Below the pieces are notes generated by a model. That model did no database searches and was not told the origin of the DNA. It was given only the letters and a program-made list of their open reading frames with translations. From Streptomyces brevispora (GTDB taxonomy: Bacteria > Actinomycetota > Actinomycetes > Streptomycetales > Streptomycetaceae): a DNA stretch of 64,000 bases. The stretch lies in contig NZ_VIWW01000001.1 of NCBI RefSeq assembly GCF_007829885.1, forward strand, positions 3,162,001 to 3,226,000. The letters are read 5' to 3'. The translations under genes were made by a program, and so were the position numbers. This document shows, piece after piece, positions 16,801 through 24,221 of the stretch (the stretch's first letter is position 1; each line of letters starts with the position of its first letter).

Positions 16801-18425
16801 TCGTGTGTCTGGAGCACGCCGCCGTGCGCCCGCACGATCCCGCGCACGATCGGCTCGTGCACCGGGTCTCCCCCGGCGAACGGTCCGCGCACCTCGATCC
16901 GTACGACCTCGCCGCGCTGTGCCGCGGCGACGACGACCGTCGAGTCGACGTAGCCACCGCCCGGCATCAGCCGGGCCTTGCCGGTCGAGTCGACCCCGGC
17001 GACGTCCGCGACCAGGTGCGCGAGCGCGGTCACCAGTCGCCCCGCGTCGACCTCGGCCTCGATCGGCGGCGCGTGCACCGCGAACTGGGCGCGGCCGGGA
17101 CCGATCAGCTCGACCGCCGCGTCGATACCGGCCGTCACCACCCCGTCGAGCAGCACGTTCGTCTTGACGAGCGCCTCGGAGCCGCCGTCCAGACGCTGGT
17201 AGCTCAGTACGTTGTCGACGAGCGTCGTCATCCGTGCGTAGCCCGCGGCCAGGTGGTGCAGGATCTGGTTGGCCTCGGGCCACAGCTGGCCCGCGGGGTC
17301 GGCGGCGAGCGTGGAGAGTTCGCCGCGCAGCTCCTCGAGCGGTCCGCGCAGCGACTCGCCGAGCACGGCGGTCAGCTGGCTGTGCCGGGCGGACAGGTCC
17401 GCCAGCCGCCCGGCCTGTTCCGCCATCCGTTCGGCCTGCTCCTCCAGCGCGGAGGCGTGCCGCTCGGTCCGGTCGGCCAGCTCGGCGGCGTGGAGTTCCG
17501 TCAGCCTGGTGATCTCGGCGGTGTGCTCTGCGGTCAGTTCGGTCACCGCGGCGGTGTGGCTCGCGGTCAGCTCGGTGACCTCGGCCGAGTGCTGTTCGCC
17601 GAGTTCCTCGTACGGCCTGCGGTCGGTGAACGTCATCACCGCGCCGACCAGTTGGTCGCCGTCCCGGACGGGCGCCGTGGTCAGGTCGACCGGCACCTGC
17701 GCGCCGCTCTTGGACCACAGGACCTGCCCGCGCACCCGGTGCTTGCGCCCCGACTTGAGGGTGTCGGCCAGCGGCGATCCCTCGTACGGGAACGGCTCGC
17801 CCTCGGCCCGCGAGTGCAGGATCAGCGGGTGCAGCTCCTTGCCGCCCAGATCGGTGGCGCGGAAGCCGAGGATCTGCGCGGCGGCGGGGTTGACCAGGAC
17901 GACCCGGCCGTCCGTGTCCGTACCGACGACACCCTCGGACGCGGCCCGCAGGATCATTTCGGTCTGGCGCTGGGAGCGGGCCAGCTCGGCCTCGGTGTCG
18001 ACGGTGCCCGACAGATCGCGCACGACGAGCATCAGCAGCTCGTCACCCGTATAAGTGCCGTTGTAGCCGGCCTGGACGTCGTTGTACGCGGCCTGCCCGT
18101 CCTCCAGGCTGGCGCTCGTCACCTCGACGGGGTACTCGTTGCCGTCGGTCCGCCGCGCGGTCATCCGCGTGGGCTTGGTCCGGCCTCGCTCGTCCGCAGC
18201 TTCCGGCCTTCGCATCGACCCCGGGATCAGCTTGGAGTCGAACTCCGGCAGCAGATCGAGCAGTCCGCGACCGACGAGCGCGGTGCCCGGCGTCTCGAAC
18301 ATTTCGAGGGCGATGGTGTTGGCGTTGACGACGGTGCCGTTGCAGTTGACGAGCAGAAGCCCGTCCGGCAGGGCGTCGAGTATGGCTGCGAGGCGAGCAG
18401 CGCCTCGGGATGGCCTGCTGCTCAC
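13806..18425 (-). CDS. Giant PAS/histidine-kinase-like/receiver protein with degenerate phosphoacceptor site
   Basis: The 1,539-aa protein has two PAS domains (about 10-130 and 150-270), a coiled-coil with repeated TELTA-HTAE heptads (about 280-350), a dimerisation-like helix and a weak HATPase-like domain to about 560. A disordered Pro/Ala/Gly segment of about 680 residues with repeated GRRRAR clusters follows, then a receiver-like domain and a C-terminal receiver with Asp1465 (LVVMDLM). Where kinases carry S-H-E-L-R-T-P-L this protein reads GESLRGPLEEL, so the phosphoacceptor His is missing. GTG 18425 follows GGGAGG at 10 nt. I infer a scaffold or sensor rather than a classic hybrid kinase. 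Confidence 0.8.
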   Translation of the reverse strand: MSSRPSRGAARLAAILDALPDGLLLVNCNGTVVNANTIALEMFETPGTALVGRGLLDLLPEFDSKLIPGSMRRPEAADERGRTKPTRMTARRTDGNEYPVEVTSASLEDGQAAYNDVQAGYNGTYTGDELLMLVVRDLSGTVDTEAELARSQRQTEMILRAASEGVVGTDTDGRVVLVNPAAAQILGFRATDLGGKELHPLILHSRAEGEPFPYEGSPLADTLKSGRKHRVRGQVLWSKSGAQVPVDLTTAPVRDGDQLVGAVMTFTDRRPYEELGEQHSAEVTELTASHTAAVTELTAEHTAEITRLTELHAAELADRTERHASALEEQAERMAEQAGRLADLSARHSQLTAVLGESLRGPLEELRGELSTLAADPAGQLWPEANQILHHLAAGYARMTTLVDNVLSYQRLDGGSEALVKTNVLLDGVVTAGIDAAVELIGPGRAQFAVHAPPIEAEVDAGRLVTALAHLVADVAGVDSTGKARLMPGGGYVDSTVVVAAAQRGEVVRIEVRGPFAGGDPVHEPIVRGIVRAHGGVLQTHEMPGMSGSAYVLEVPLGAGSGLVMPPMPPEVPGLSGVPGVPGGLENPEVPGVPDVLGTPMATEVPPAPGASMSLDVPQDFQVPQDSQVPQAEVAPGVAGGHEGGGGRRRARRSSTDAFLESPVGGSEGAGAPGAATGDTGAAEPTGRRRARRQPAAETVAESVDPSAAAAAVEHDGPNPHEPIPARQGSGRRRGRPSPAETGAQAADGRHGPGHALALPAAAAPSEGSVVTAAEGAQGGGGRPQRGQTVPPAGVPADAPTPVPAAGHRAHQGGQSRLALPAAASPANAMPSANVAPLASAVPPASAMEPMNTMDPAAFAELDDAARTQESAQETGSAAPAPESAPSSARQQPTGRRARRTLSAAQDRAAQAEPTGPRVPFALPPAAADRLPPDAAQMPPAAEADASLPGRHDAVSGAPDDDHTPPQAHPLPTGRRRARHADAAPSALPAQAAPSGLPTPPAQPGPWEPNGGWEQDNGWAPDGAPAQGPGQRQGQSPTAAPTAAPTTATGSAGEPPEADAEWPGAGHTTHTTGTALTSNARGSSRADDPSSTPGTPATPGSVGPDGPVGLPGPGPVPGPDETRPRTLVPGPGARKQPLPAEVPTPEGSSDSTQGRAFSVRTLGQGVPFAQHIAHQQNQTLGGGAGRRRKLAAPPESEPTDQTDPTALPTPAAAAPVPTSPQPGSGTGAHGPGNGPGGTGGPVQGSGSGQLLSAPAAEGRAYAIGAPDEGAAEGPEPLDGPGGAVEVANRPSPQPVDDELPPEPLDNPRRLLVWPAPDVSTQQALSDRGYRPVIVHSREEVDAQIAAFPAALFVDPLTGPITRKALQSLRQAAVAAEVPVLVTAGLGQASRDAAYGADPAVLLKALAPRDSEQHPPRVLLIEEHEDIAYALTQTLERRGMQVACATTDSEAVSLATRMRPNLVVMDLMQVRRRRAGIVDWLRANGQLNRTPLVVYTSADMTQADLPKLSSGETVLFLAERSTSDEVQSRIVDLLAKIGTN

Positions 18426-18637
18426 GACGACGCTTCCTCCCTGATTACTGCATCTTGCCGACAGCGGCCCCATCTTGCCCCTCGGGCCTCAGGCTGTCAC
18501 TGGAGGAGTCTAAAGGCAGGGGAGGGGCAAGAGGCGGCGGATGAGGGGGAGCTCTCACCAAGGTTCTGTGCATACGGTGTACGACTCTGGCCCATTACGC
18601 GCCCCGCGCGCCTCCCCCTGACGTGTGCAGCCGCTGC

Positions 18638-19105
18638 TCAGCGGACGTTCGGGAGCACCGGACGCAGGCTGTTCCAGCGCCCGATCTCGCACCCGTTGGT
18701 CCGGTCGAACGTGGCATCGATGCTTCGCCCCCGCCAGCTACCGGTGACCCGGGCGGTGGCCGGCCCGCCGAACTGCTGCGTGCACATCGCGTCCCGGGGC
18801 ACCGGGGTGAACGGGTCCGCACCCTCGCCGGGCAGCTGCGCCAGCCGGTCGCAGGCCTGCCGCGCCACCGGATGGCTGCCGCCCGCCGGCTCGCACTCCA
18901 GCTCGTAGCTGCCGTCCGCCGCCGGGTTCCCCGACCCCGAGACGACCACGGTCAGATGCGTCCGGCCGTCGTCGCCCTGGAGTACGGGGAGCGGCAGCAA
19001 CTGCAGCGGCAGCGGCAGTGGGCCGGCCGAGGCCGTTGCGGCGGGGGCGGCGGCGGACAGCGCGGCGAGGGACACGACGGCGGTGAGGGCGAGGCGACGC
19101 AGCAT
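18638..19105 (-). CDS. Streptomyces subtilisin inhibitor (SSI) family protein
   Basis: The 155-aa product has a Sec signal peptide (LALTAVVSLAALSAAAPAATASA) and an SSI domain with the four conserved Cys in CEPAGG, ACDRL, MCTQQF and GCEIGRW. SSI proteins are secreted inhibitors of extracellular serine proteases. The reactive-loop stretch after MC reads TQQFGGP instead of the common P-M/K-V-Y-DP type, so the P1 residue is probably Gln and specificity may differ. AGGAG 6 nt upstream of ATG 19105 fixes the start; longer open-frame starts lack one. Confidence 0.85.
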   Translation of the reverse strand: MLRRLALTAVVSLAALSAAAPAATASAGPLPLPLQLLPLPVLQGDDGRTHLTVVVSGSGNPAADGSYELECEPAGGSHPVARQACDRLAQLPGEGADPFTPVPRDAMCTQQFGGPATARVTGSWRGRSIDATFDRTNGCEIGRWNSLRPVLPNVR

Positions 19106-19328
19106 GCGAGCTCCTGTGGTCGTGCACGTCGGCGGCAGGGCCGACGACGGAGGGGAACGGCAGGGGCGGCGCCCCCGCATGACTAACGCTCCGCACGCCA
19201 CGGCGTTGCGCAACCGCAGCGCTTTGCTCTCGCGGCCAACGGCCTAGTAACGTAGGCAGCGATTGGTGACGCAGCACGCAGCTGTGTCATCATCTGCACG
19301 CACCACTCGCGCTCGCGCGGGGTGTGCT

Positions 19329-19419
19329 GGAGGCGTCGCCTAGTCCGGTCTATGGCGCCGCACTGCTAATGCGGTTTGGGTCTTAAAGCCCATCGAGGGT
19401 TCAAATCCCTCCGCCTCCG
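19329..19419 (+). tRNA. tRNA-Ser(GCU)
   Basis: GGAGGCG pairs with CGCCTCC, the anticodon loop is CTGCTAA, and a long class II variable arm is present. CCA is not encoded. Confidence 0.95.
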
Positions 19420-19426
19420 CTTGATC

Positions 19427-19460
19427 ACCGAAGCCCCGTGCCACTGGCCGGGGCTTCGGT
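19427..19460 (+). terminator. Terminator after tRNA-Ser(GCU)
   Basis: ACCGAAGCCCCG pairs perfectly with CGGGGCTTCGGT over 12 bp with a 10-nt loop, starting 8 nt after the tRNA. Confidence 0.85.
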
Positions 19461-19635
19461 CGTTCCCCAACCGGAAACGGGGCGGAACGGGTCGGAACCG
19501 GCCTGGGGTCGGACGCGGCCAAACCGGCGTTTCCACAGCTCAGCGGCGGTACGGCTAATGGATTTCGCGTGACGGCGCAGGTCATGTAATGTTGTTCTCG
19601 CAACGCAGACGGGGCAGAAAAGCCCGGGACGCCAA

Positions 19636-19708
19636 GCACTCGTAGCTTAACGGATAGAGCATCTGACTACGGATCAGAAGGTTGCAGGTTCGAATCCTGC
19701 CGAGTGCA
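19636..19708 (+). tRNA. tRNA-Arg(ACG)
   Basis: GCACTCG pairs with CGAGTGC, the anticodon stem-loop is CTGAC-TACGGAT-CAG with ACG, and the T-loop is TTCGAAT. CCA is not encoded. Confidence 0.95.
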
Positions 19709-19717
19709 CAGCAGGCC

Positions 19718-19749
19718 AGAGGCCCTCAGGAGAGATCCTGGGGGCCTCT
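19718..19749 (+). terminator. Terminator after tRNA-Arg(ACG)
   Basis: AGAGGCCCTCAGGA pairs with TCCTGGGGGCCTCT over 14 bp, with one mismatch, around a 4-nt loop. Confidence 0.85.
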
Positions 19750-19785
19750 CGCGTTGGCTGTACAGCAGCGAAGTACGGCAACCGC
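19742..19785 (+). repeat. Imperfect 44-bp repeat, copy 1 (downstream of tRNA-Arg)
   Basis: GGGCCTCTCGCGTTGG and the following GCAGCGAAGTACG match 20675-20718 with roughly 80% identity by eye. The first bases belong to the tRNA-Arg terminator. The pair brackets a roughly 0.9-kb segment containing a small membrane protein gene and the inverted tRNA-Ser fragment. Confidence 0.5.
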
Positions 19786-19933
19786 ACCAATCCAGCAGAT
19801 ACTTGCGGCGGCTCAGCTGGCCATCCGCAAATCGGGATATCTGTACTTCGTCGGAGACTAGTACTCCAGCCGGACTTCTAAATTGTTGCCGGTCAACGGC
19901 TTGGAAGTGGGAGAGTTTCGCGAGACGCCCCTC

Positions 19934-20248
19934 TCAGGGCGTGCCACTGCCCTGCCGATTACCGCCCGTGCGATAGCTCAGCATCATCACGATGAGGCCG
20001 GTCAGCAGCAGCGCGCTGCCGCTCAGTGACCCCCACTGGCGGGTGCCGGGGGCGTTGGGCACCCAGAAGAAGACCTGTTGCGAGCACAGGGCGCAGGCAG
20101 CCAGCAACTGGCCCCAGCCGTAGAGGCGAGGATGGTGGACCGTTCGCCGGTTCGTGGGGAGTACCCAGCCACGCGTGATCGCCGCTATGCCGGAGGCGGC
20201 GATGAGAAACGCCAGCAGAACAACAGGTATGGCGACGTAGAGCTTCAT
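19934..20248 (-). CDS. Small membrane protein, unknown function
   Basis: The 104-aa product has three predicted membrane helices: YVAIPVVLLAFLIAASGIAA at the N-terminus, WGQLLAACALCSQQVFFWV in the middle and GSALLLTGLIVMMLSY near the C-terminus. I recognise no family. ATG 20248 is preceded by GGGAGGGG and is preferred over longer starts. The gene lies in the segment between tRNA-Arg and the inverted tRNA-Ser remnant and may be element cargo. Confidence 0.7.
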   Translation of the reverse strand: MKLYVAIPVVLLAFLIAASGIAAITRGWVLPTNRRTVHHPRLYGWGQLLAACALCSQQVFFWVPNAPGTRQWGSLSGSALLLTGLIVMMLSYRTGGNRQGSGTP

Positions 20249-20404
20249 GGCCCCTCCCTGCGCACCGGGCTCGCGCCGGACGCCATCGTGATCATGACAC
20301 CCGGCGCGCTGCGCGTCCACGCGCTTCCCCGCAACCCTCATGATCGGCCGGACAGATCCTCTACCGGGCGAAGTCACGGCACCTGCCCGAGTCGGCTGGT
20401 AAGA

Positions 20405-20467
20405 GGCCGTTCACGTGCGGTGGGTGTGGGATTTGAACCCACGGTGACATCGCTGCCACGACGGTTT
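20405..20467 (-). repeat. Inverted copy of the tRNA-Ser(UGA) att repeat
   Basis: On the minus strand, 63 bases from AAACCGTCGTGGC to GTGAACGGCC match the 1158-1224 and 4095-4161 repeats with a single mismatch (C for G after CACCGCA). No tRNA 5' half precedes it, and the usual terminator hairpin is lost. It is a third att-type remnant, about 16 kb away and in opposite orientation. Confidence 0.9.
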
Positions 20468-20468
20468 G

Positions 20469-20610
20469 CTACTTCGTGTCCACGCAGGGGCACTGCCCCC
20501 GTTGGCCCCGCGTGTCCCTGGGCAACCTCAATCCGCACTTCTGACAGTGGGATGTGCCCTTCCGTATGTCACGCGACGGAGGCGTATGGGCTTTACCTTT
20601 CGGACGCTCG
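20469..20610 (-). pseudogene. Possible gene 3' end abutting the att remnant (zinc-ribbon-like)
   Basis: The minus-strand frame ending at 20469 encodes a Lys/Arg-rich tail with CQKCGLRLPRDTRG and CPC, a Cys pattern suggesting a small zinc ribbon. Its TAG stop lies 1 nt before the att copy. No credible start or ribosome-binding site is visible, and third-position GC is weak. It may be the remnant 3' end of an element gene. Otherwise 20468-20827 shows no gene. Confidence 0.25.
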
Positions 20611-20674
20611 ACGGGATGGTCCGGCCCGGCCCAGCTCGAACGGGTCGGCCCCCTCCACAGCGGGCCGGAACTGA

Positions 20675-20718
20675 GGGCCTCTCGGGTTGTCCGTACCGCA
20701 GCGAAGTACGCGAAGTGC
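20675..20718 (+). repeat. Imperfect 44-bp repeat, copy 2
   Basis: This is the partner of 19742-19785; GCAGCGAAGTACG is the best-conserved part. It may mark the far edge of an insertion next to tRNA-Arg. Confidence 0.5.
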
Positions 20719-20827
20719 GGCGTCCATGCCCGCCGGTGCGGCCCACTCGATGCCGCCCGCGAGGTTCGCCCGGGTGTTCGGGGATCTCGGCGGTGCGGCA
20801 TCGCGTGTGCCTGGTCCGGGGTGTGGG

Positions 20828-22030
20828 TCAGGCCTGTGCCTGGATGGCCGAGCTCTCCCGGGCCGGCTGGCGCACGATGCGGCGGCGCCGGGTCGGGATG
20901 CCGAGGGTCGGGTTGGCGACGCCCCAGACCGCGCCCTTGCAGACCAGCTCCTTGTAGACGGCGGCGAGCCGTCCGGTCAGGGCCGCGCGGACGGCGCGGT
21001 CGTCGGCGGTGACGTACTGGATCACGCCTTCCTTGCGGCCCAGTGAGATGCACTGGTTGAAGTAGCGGATCGGGGCGTTCGGGAGCTTGCCGCCGGTCAG
21101 GCGGGCCGCGATGGAGTCGGCGGCGTGCCACGCGCTGGGGGTGCCCGAGGCGCACGACATCCGCAGGGGCTTGTCGCCGGGGCCCATCGCCATGGCCGCG
21201 TCGCCGATGGCGTACACGTCGGGGTGCGAGACCGAGCGCATGGTTCCGTCGACGACGATCCGGCCCGTGCCGGTGACCTCCAGGGTGGTGGCCTTCGCGA
21301 TCGGGTGGACCGCGAAGCCGGTGGTCCACACGGTGACCGCGACCGGGAGGGAGCGGCCGTCGGAGGTGGCGACACGGTCGGGCTCGACGGCGGTGACGGC
21401 GGTGTGTTCGTGCACGGTGATGCCGAGCTTGTCGAAGACCTGCCGCAGGTGGCGTTGGCCCTTGGGTGAGAGCCAGTCGCCGAGCCCGCCGCGGGCGGCG
21501 AGGGTGATGTCGAGGTCCGGGCGGGCCTCGGCGAGCTCCGTCGCGGCCTCCAGCCCGGTGAGGCCGCCGCCGACGACGACCACGGGCTGTCCCGCGTCCA
21601 GGCGGGCCAGGCGCTCGCGCAGCCGGAGTGCTCCGGGGCGGCCGGCGATCTCGTGGGCGTGCTCGGTGGTGCCGGGCACGCCCTGGTTGTTCCAGCTGCT
21701 CCCCAGGGCGTACACGAGGCTGTCGTACTCCAGTTCCAGCTCCTCGGCGCTGTTCGTGTCCATGACGGCGACCGTCTTGCGGTCGACGTCGACGCCGGTG
21801 ACCTCCGCGAGCCTCAGTTCGACGCCGGTGCCCGCGAACATCTCGCTGAACGGCCGCGGCCTGAGGTCCTGGCCGGCTGCCAGCTGGTGCAGCCGGACCC
21901 GCTCGACGAAGTCGGGCTCGGCGTTGACGAGGGTGATGGCGACGTCTTCGCGGTGCAGTCGCTTGGCGAGGCGCCCGGCGGCGATGGCTCCGGTGTATCC
22001 GGCTCCGAGAACGATGATTCGGTGCTGCAT
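20828..22030 (-). CDS. NAD(P)/FAD-dependent oxidoreductase (NDH-2-like), ECF41-associated
   Basis: The 400-aa flavoprotein has an N-terminal FAD-binding Rossmann motif (IIVLGAGYTGAIAAGRLAKR), a second dinucleotide motif (VVVVGGGLTGLEAATELAE) and the FAD-contact motif DVYAIGDAAMAM. This is the layout of the NDH-2/FAD-dependent pyridine nucleotide-disulphide reductase family, and no redox-active CxxxxC is seen. No C-terminal membrane anchor is evident. It lies 108 nt downstream of the sigma gene on the same strand. Such oxidoreductases are common partners and targets of ECF41 sigma factors. Confidence 0.85.
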   Translation of the reverse strand: MQHRIIVLGAGYTGAIAAGRLAKRLHREDVAITLVNAEPDFVERVRLHQLAAGQDLRPRPFSEMFAGTGVELRLAEVTGVDVDRKTVAVMDTNSAEELELEYDSLVYALGSSWNNQGVPGTTEHAHEIAGRPGALRLRERLARLDAGQPVVVVGGGLTGLEAATELAEARPDLDITLAARGGLGDWLSPKGQRHLRQVFDKLGITVHEHTAVTAVEPDRVATSDGRSLPVAVTVWTTGFAVHPIAKATTLEVTGTGRIVVDGTMRSVSHPDVYAIGDAAMAMGPGDKPLRMSCASGTPSAWHAADSIAARLTGGKLPNAPIRYFNQCISLGRKEGVIQYVTADDRAVRAALTGRLAAVYKELVCKGAVWGVANPTLGIPTRRRRIVRQPARESSAIQAQA

Positions 22031-22138
22031 GTCCCTGCTCCTGTCTCGTGTCTCGCGGGTTCGCCCCTTGAACCGGGCAGCCCGCCGTTTCCTGACAGGA
22101 GTGGGATGTGATGCACCTCACGTGGGGGGCGGTGGTGC

Positions 22139-23086
22139 TCAGAAGGCGGTGAACAGGGGGTCTCCGTGGTCGCCGGCGGCCGCCCAGTGCTGGGTCGCGC
22201 GTTCGAGCTTGTCGGGGTTGGCCTGATTGCGGATCGCGGCGATGCCCTCGGCGGTGATCTCCATGCACATGACGCCGATGACCCGGCCCTCGAAGACCGC
22301 CACGACGGCGGGGGCGCCGTTGGCGGTCGTGATGTGGATCTCGGGTGAGCCGCCGACCAGGGCGCGTTTGGCCTTGCCGGGTTTGAACAGGCCCCGCATG
22401 AACGTCGCGACCGCGAGAGCACCCTCGAACGCCTTGGCACGGGCCGGGACCTTCCCGCCGCCGTCGCCGATGGAGATGACGTCTTCGGTGAGCAGCCGCA
22501 CGAGCGGCTCGGTCCGGCCGCTGGTGGCGGCCGCGAGGAACTCCTCGACGATCCGCCGGGCGGTGGCCTCGTCGACCTCGGTGCGGGTCCTGCCCTCCGC
22601 GACGTGCTTCCCGGCGCGGTGGTGGATCTGCTGGCAGGCGGCCTCGGTGATGTCGAGGATCTCGGCGATCTCGCGGTGCCGGTAGCCGAAGGCCTCCCGC
22701 AGCACGTACACCGCCCGCTCGTTGGGGGAGAGGCGCTCCATGAGGGCGAGGACCGCGTACGAGACCGATTCGCGCTGCTCGGCGGTGTCGGCGGGGCCGA
22801 GCATCGAGTCCCCGGCGAGCAGCGGCTCGGGAAGCCATTGGCCCACATAGGTTTCGCGCCGGGCGCGGGCCGAGGTGAGCTGGTTGAGGCACAGGTTGGT
22901 GAGGACCTTCGTCAGCCAGGCCTCGGGGACCTCGATACGGTCGACGTCGGCGGCCTGCCAGCGCAGGAACGTGTCCTGCACGGCGTCCTCGGCCTCGCTC
23001 GCGGAGCCGAGGAGGCGGTAGGCGATGGCCTCCATGCGGGGCCTGGAGGCCTCGAACCGCTCCACGTCGTTCACGGTCAGGGGCAT
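22139..23086 (-). CDS. ECF41 (SigJ-like) RNA polymerase sigma factor with SnoaL-like C-terminal domain
   Basis: The 315-aa protein has sigma region 2 (RLLGSASEAEDAVQDTFLRW) and region 4 (LSPNERAVYVLREAFGYRHREIAEILDITEAACQQI). A C-terminal domain of about 120 residues follows, of the NTF2/SnoaL type used by ECF41 factors for self-regulation. The terminal IRNQANPDKLERATQHW corresponds to the conserved NPDKL motif of that group. These sigma factors have no classical anti-sigma partner and usually control an adjacent oxidoreductase gene, which is the case here. Confidence 0.88.
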   Translation of the reverse strand: MPLTVNDVERFEASRPRMEAIAYRLLGSASEAEDAVQDTFLRWQAADVDRIEVPEAWLTKVLTNLCLNQLTSARARRETYVGQWLPEPLLAGDSMLGPADTAEQRESVSYAVLALMERLSPNERAVYVLREAFGYRHREIAEILDITEAACQQIHHRAGKHVAEGRTRTEVDEATARRIVEEFLAAATSGRTEPLVRLLTEDVISIGDGGGKVPARAKAFEGALAVATFMRGLFKPGKAKRALVGGSPEIHITTANGAPAVVAVFEGRVIGVMCMEITAEGIAAIRNQANPDKLERATQHWAAAGDHGDPLFTAF

Positions 23087-23203
23087 GGCCCGGATCCTAG
23101 CTCCACGGCGCGAGGCCGCCGGGCGAAATCCTGGCGGCCCCGCGCACGTTGTCCGTACAGCAGGCGCATCCGTACGCAGTCACAGCAGCCGGGGAGTTCG
23201 TCC

Positions 23204-24112
23204 ATGGAATGGCAGTGCACCGGGCTTCGGTGGCCCGAGGAGCGGGGCGGTCCCGTGCTCGGGTGGCGGAAGGGGCGCGAGGTTCGGGGGAGTGCGCTGG
23301 CTTACGGGACGGAGTTCGGGTTCCGGGCCGAGGGGGTGCGGGGCTGTTCCGGGGCTCGGGGGAATGTGTGTCCGGTGGGGGCCGTGGTGGCGGCGCGGAG
23401 CACGGGCGGGCGGTGTCCGGAGTGCGGGCGGCTGGACCGGGCGCACTCGGTGGCAGCCGACACGATTCCCGATGATCCGCGCACGTACCGCGTGTACCTG
23501 GCCTGGTTCGGGCCCGGGCTGGTGAAGGTGGGGATCACCGGCGAGGAGCGGGGTGCGGCCCGGCTGCGGGAGCAGGGGGCGGTGGTCTTCAGCTGGCTGG
23601 GGCGGGGGCCGTTGATGGCGGCGCGCCGGGCCGAGGAACTTCTGCGGGCCGCGCTCGGCGTGCCGGACCGGATTCCGTACGCGCGAAAGCGGGCGGTGCG
23701 GGCGGAGCTTCCGGGGGCGGCCGAGCGGGCCGGTGAGGTGGCGGAGCTGTACGGGCGGGCGGTGGCGCTCGACGGGGGCGGCTGGCCCGAGGCGCTGGAG
23801 CGGTTGCCGTTCGAGGCCGCCGACCATGCGGGGATCTTCGGGATCGGTGGGGGTGGTGAGCGCGCTGGGGGCGGTGGGCCGGTCGGGGTGGTGCGGGCGG
23901 TGACCGGGCTGGTGGGCGGGGGCGCGGTCGCGGGGCGGCTGGTCGCGGCGGCCGGGCCGGATCTGCATCTGGAGACCGGTGCGGACGGCGTCGTCGTGGT
24001 GGACACCCGGCTCATGACCGGATGGGCGCTCGCCGCGGCCGGCCCGGACGCCGGGGTGAGTGTGCCGACCGTCGCGGTCGGGGGTGGCGCGTCGCAGGAC
24101 GGGCTGTTCTGA
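23204..24112 (+). CDS. DUF2797 family protein
   Basis: The 302-aa protein carries a Cys cluster (GNVCPVG, CPECG) and the segment YRVYLAWFGPGLVKVGITGEERG...RLREQGA, which resembles GIY-YIG-like DUF2797 proteins. A Gly-rich insert lies around residues 215-230. The biochemical role is unknown. The start at 23204 places the conserved W-rich N-terminus (MEWQCTGLRWPEE) first. Confidence 0.75.
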   Translation: MEWQCTGLRWPEERGGPVLGWRKGREVRGSALAYGTEFGFRAEGVRGCSGARGNVCPVGAVVAARSTGGRCPECGRLDRAHSVAADTIPDDPRTYRVYLAWFGPGLVKVGITGEERGAARLREQGAVVFSWLGRGPLMAARRAEELLRAALGVPDRIPYARKRAVRAELPGAAERAGEVAELYGRAVALDGGGWPEALERLPFEAADHAGIFGIGGGGERAGGGGPVGVVRAVTGLVGGGAVAGRLVAAAGPDLHLETGADGVVVVDTRLMTGWALAAAGPDAGVSVPTVAVGGGASQDGLF

Positions 24113-24221
24113 GATCGTCGGGCGAAGGGTGAAAAGACGAATAGGCGAATAGGCGAAAAGACGACTGCGGGATCGTGTGAAAAGGCGACCGCGGCGTGTG
24201 ACGAACAGGAGAGGGTGCCGG

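Noticed and set aside
16500..18908. 802-aa plus-strand ORF antisense to the PAS/kinase-like gene
   Set aside because: The minus strand carries real PAS and receiver motifs, and the plus frame has shadow-type composition.
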